5,006 bases of DNA from the NCBI GenBank assembly GCA_016293005.1, contig JAEDFA010000084.1:1-5006 (forward strand), in the 5' to 3' direction. Below the pieces are notes generated by a model. The model was not told where the DNA came from. It worked only from the letters and a program-made list of their open reading frames with translations, and made no database searches. This document shows positions 4,978-5,006 of the stretch, piece after piece (the first letter of the stretch is position 1; each line of letters opens with the position of its first letter). A program made the position numbers and the translations under genes. This DNA is from Treponema sp. (GTDB lineage: Bacteria > Spirochaetota > Spirochaetia > Treponematales > Treponemataceae).

Positions 4978-5006
4978 ATGGCAGCATTAACAACAGATCA
5001 GATTCT
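4978..5006 (+). CDS. rplL: Large-subunit ribosomal protein bL12 (L7/L12), 5' end only
   Basis: The ATG at 4978 opens MAALTTDQIL before the window ends. The ribosome site GAGGA (4966-4970) lies 7 nt upstream. bL12 is the multicopy flexible stalk protein that recruits translation factors, carried as dimers on L10. Identification rests on position after rplJ and on an N-terminus that fits the L12 start (an Ala-Leu-Thr opening leading into the dimerisation helix). Only ten codons are visible, so the assignment is mainly by context. The gene continues past the window, probably followed by rpoB and rpoC. Confidence 0.85.

Overview
The window looks like a chromosome segment from a low-GC, host- or gut-associated spirochete, most likely Treponema or a close relative. 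This rests on three things: the protein sequences read as treponemal to me (from memory, not a search), the DNA is AT-rich, and the gene order is tRNA-Thr, rpmG, tRNA-Trp, secE, nusG, rplK, rplA, rplJ, rplL.

Layout. Positions 1-136 hold no gene I can support. Positions 137-667 carry the decayed C-terminal half of a nucleotide-sugar-type NAD-dependent epimerase/dehydratase: the N-terminal Rossmann half is missing and the frame holds an internal stop. Positions 735-1604 on the minus strand encode a serine O-acetyltransferase (cysE/EpsC type), transcribed away from the ribosomal operon. The divergent intergenic region 1605-1768 contains a near-consensus sigma-70 promoter (TTGACT, 17 bp, TATATT) pointing rightward.

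From 1769 to the window end everything reads rightward as one apparent unit: tRNA-Thr(GGT), rpmG (58 aa), tRNA-Trp(CCA), secE, nusG, rplK, rplA, rplJ and the first ten codons of rplL. Only the promoter before tRNA-Thr looks strong, so one transcript probably supplies two tRNAs, the zinc-ribbon protein bL33, the translocon subunit SecE, the transcription factor NusG and the L11, L1, L10 and L12 proteins of the ribosome stalks. rplK/rplA are 1 nt apart and rplA/rplJ are 2 nt apart, which suggests translational coupling.

The least explained sequence lies in two long gaps inside this otherwise tight operon. The 132-nt gap between nusG and rplK contains several inverted repeats, including two mutually exclusive pairings and a candidate L1 autoregulatory site. 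The 136-nt gap between rplJ and rplL contains three consecutive hairpins, while the usual place for an L10 leader (before rplJ) has only 2 nt. I found no mobile element, CRISPR array or new defence-type system. This is mostly core genome with interesting RNA leaders.
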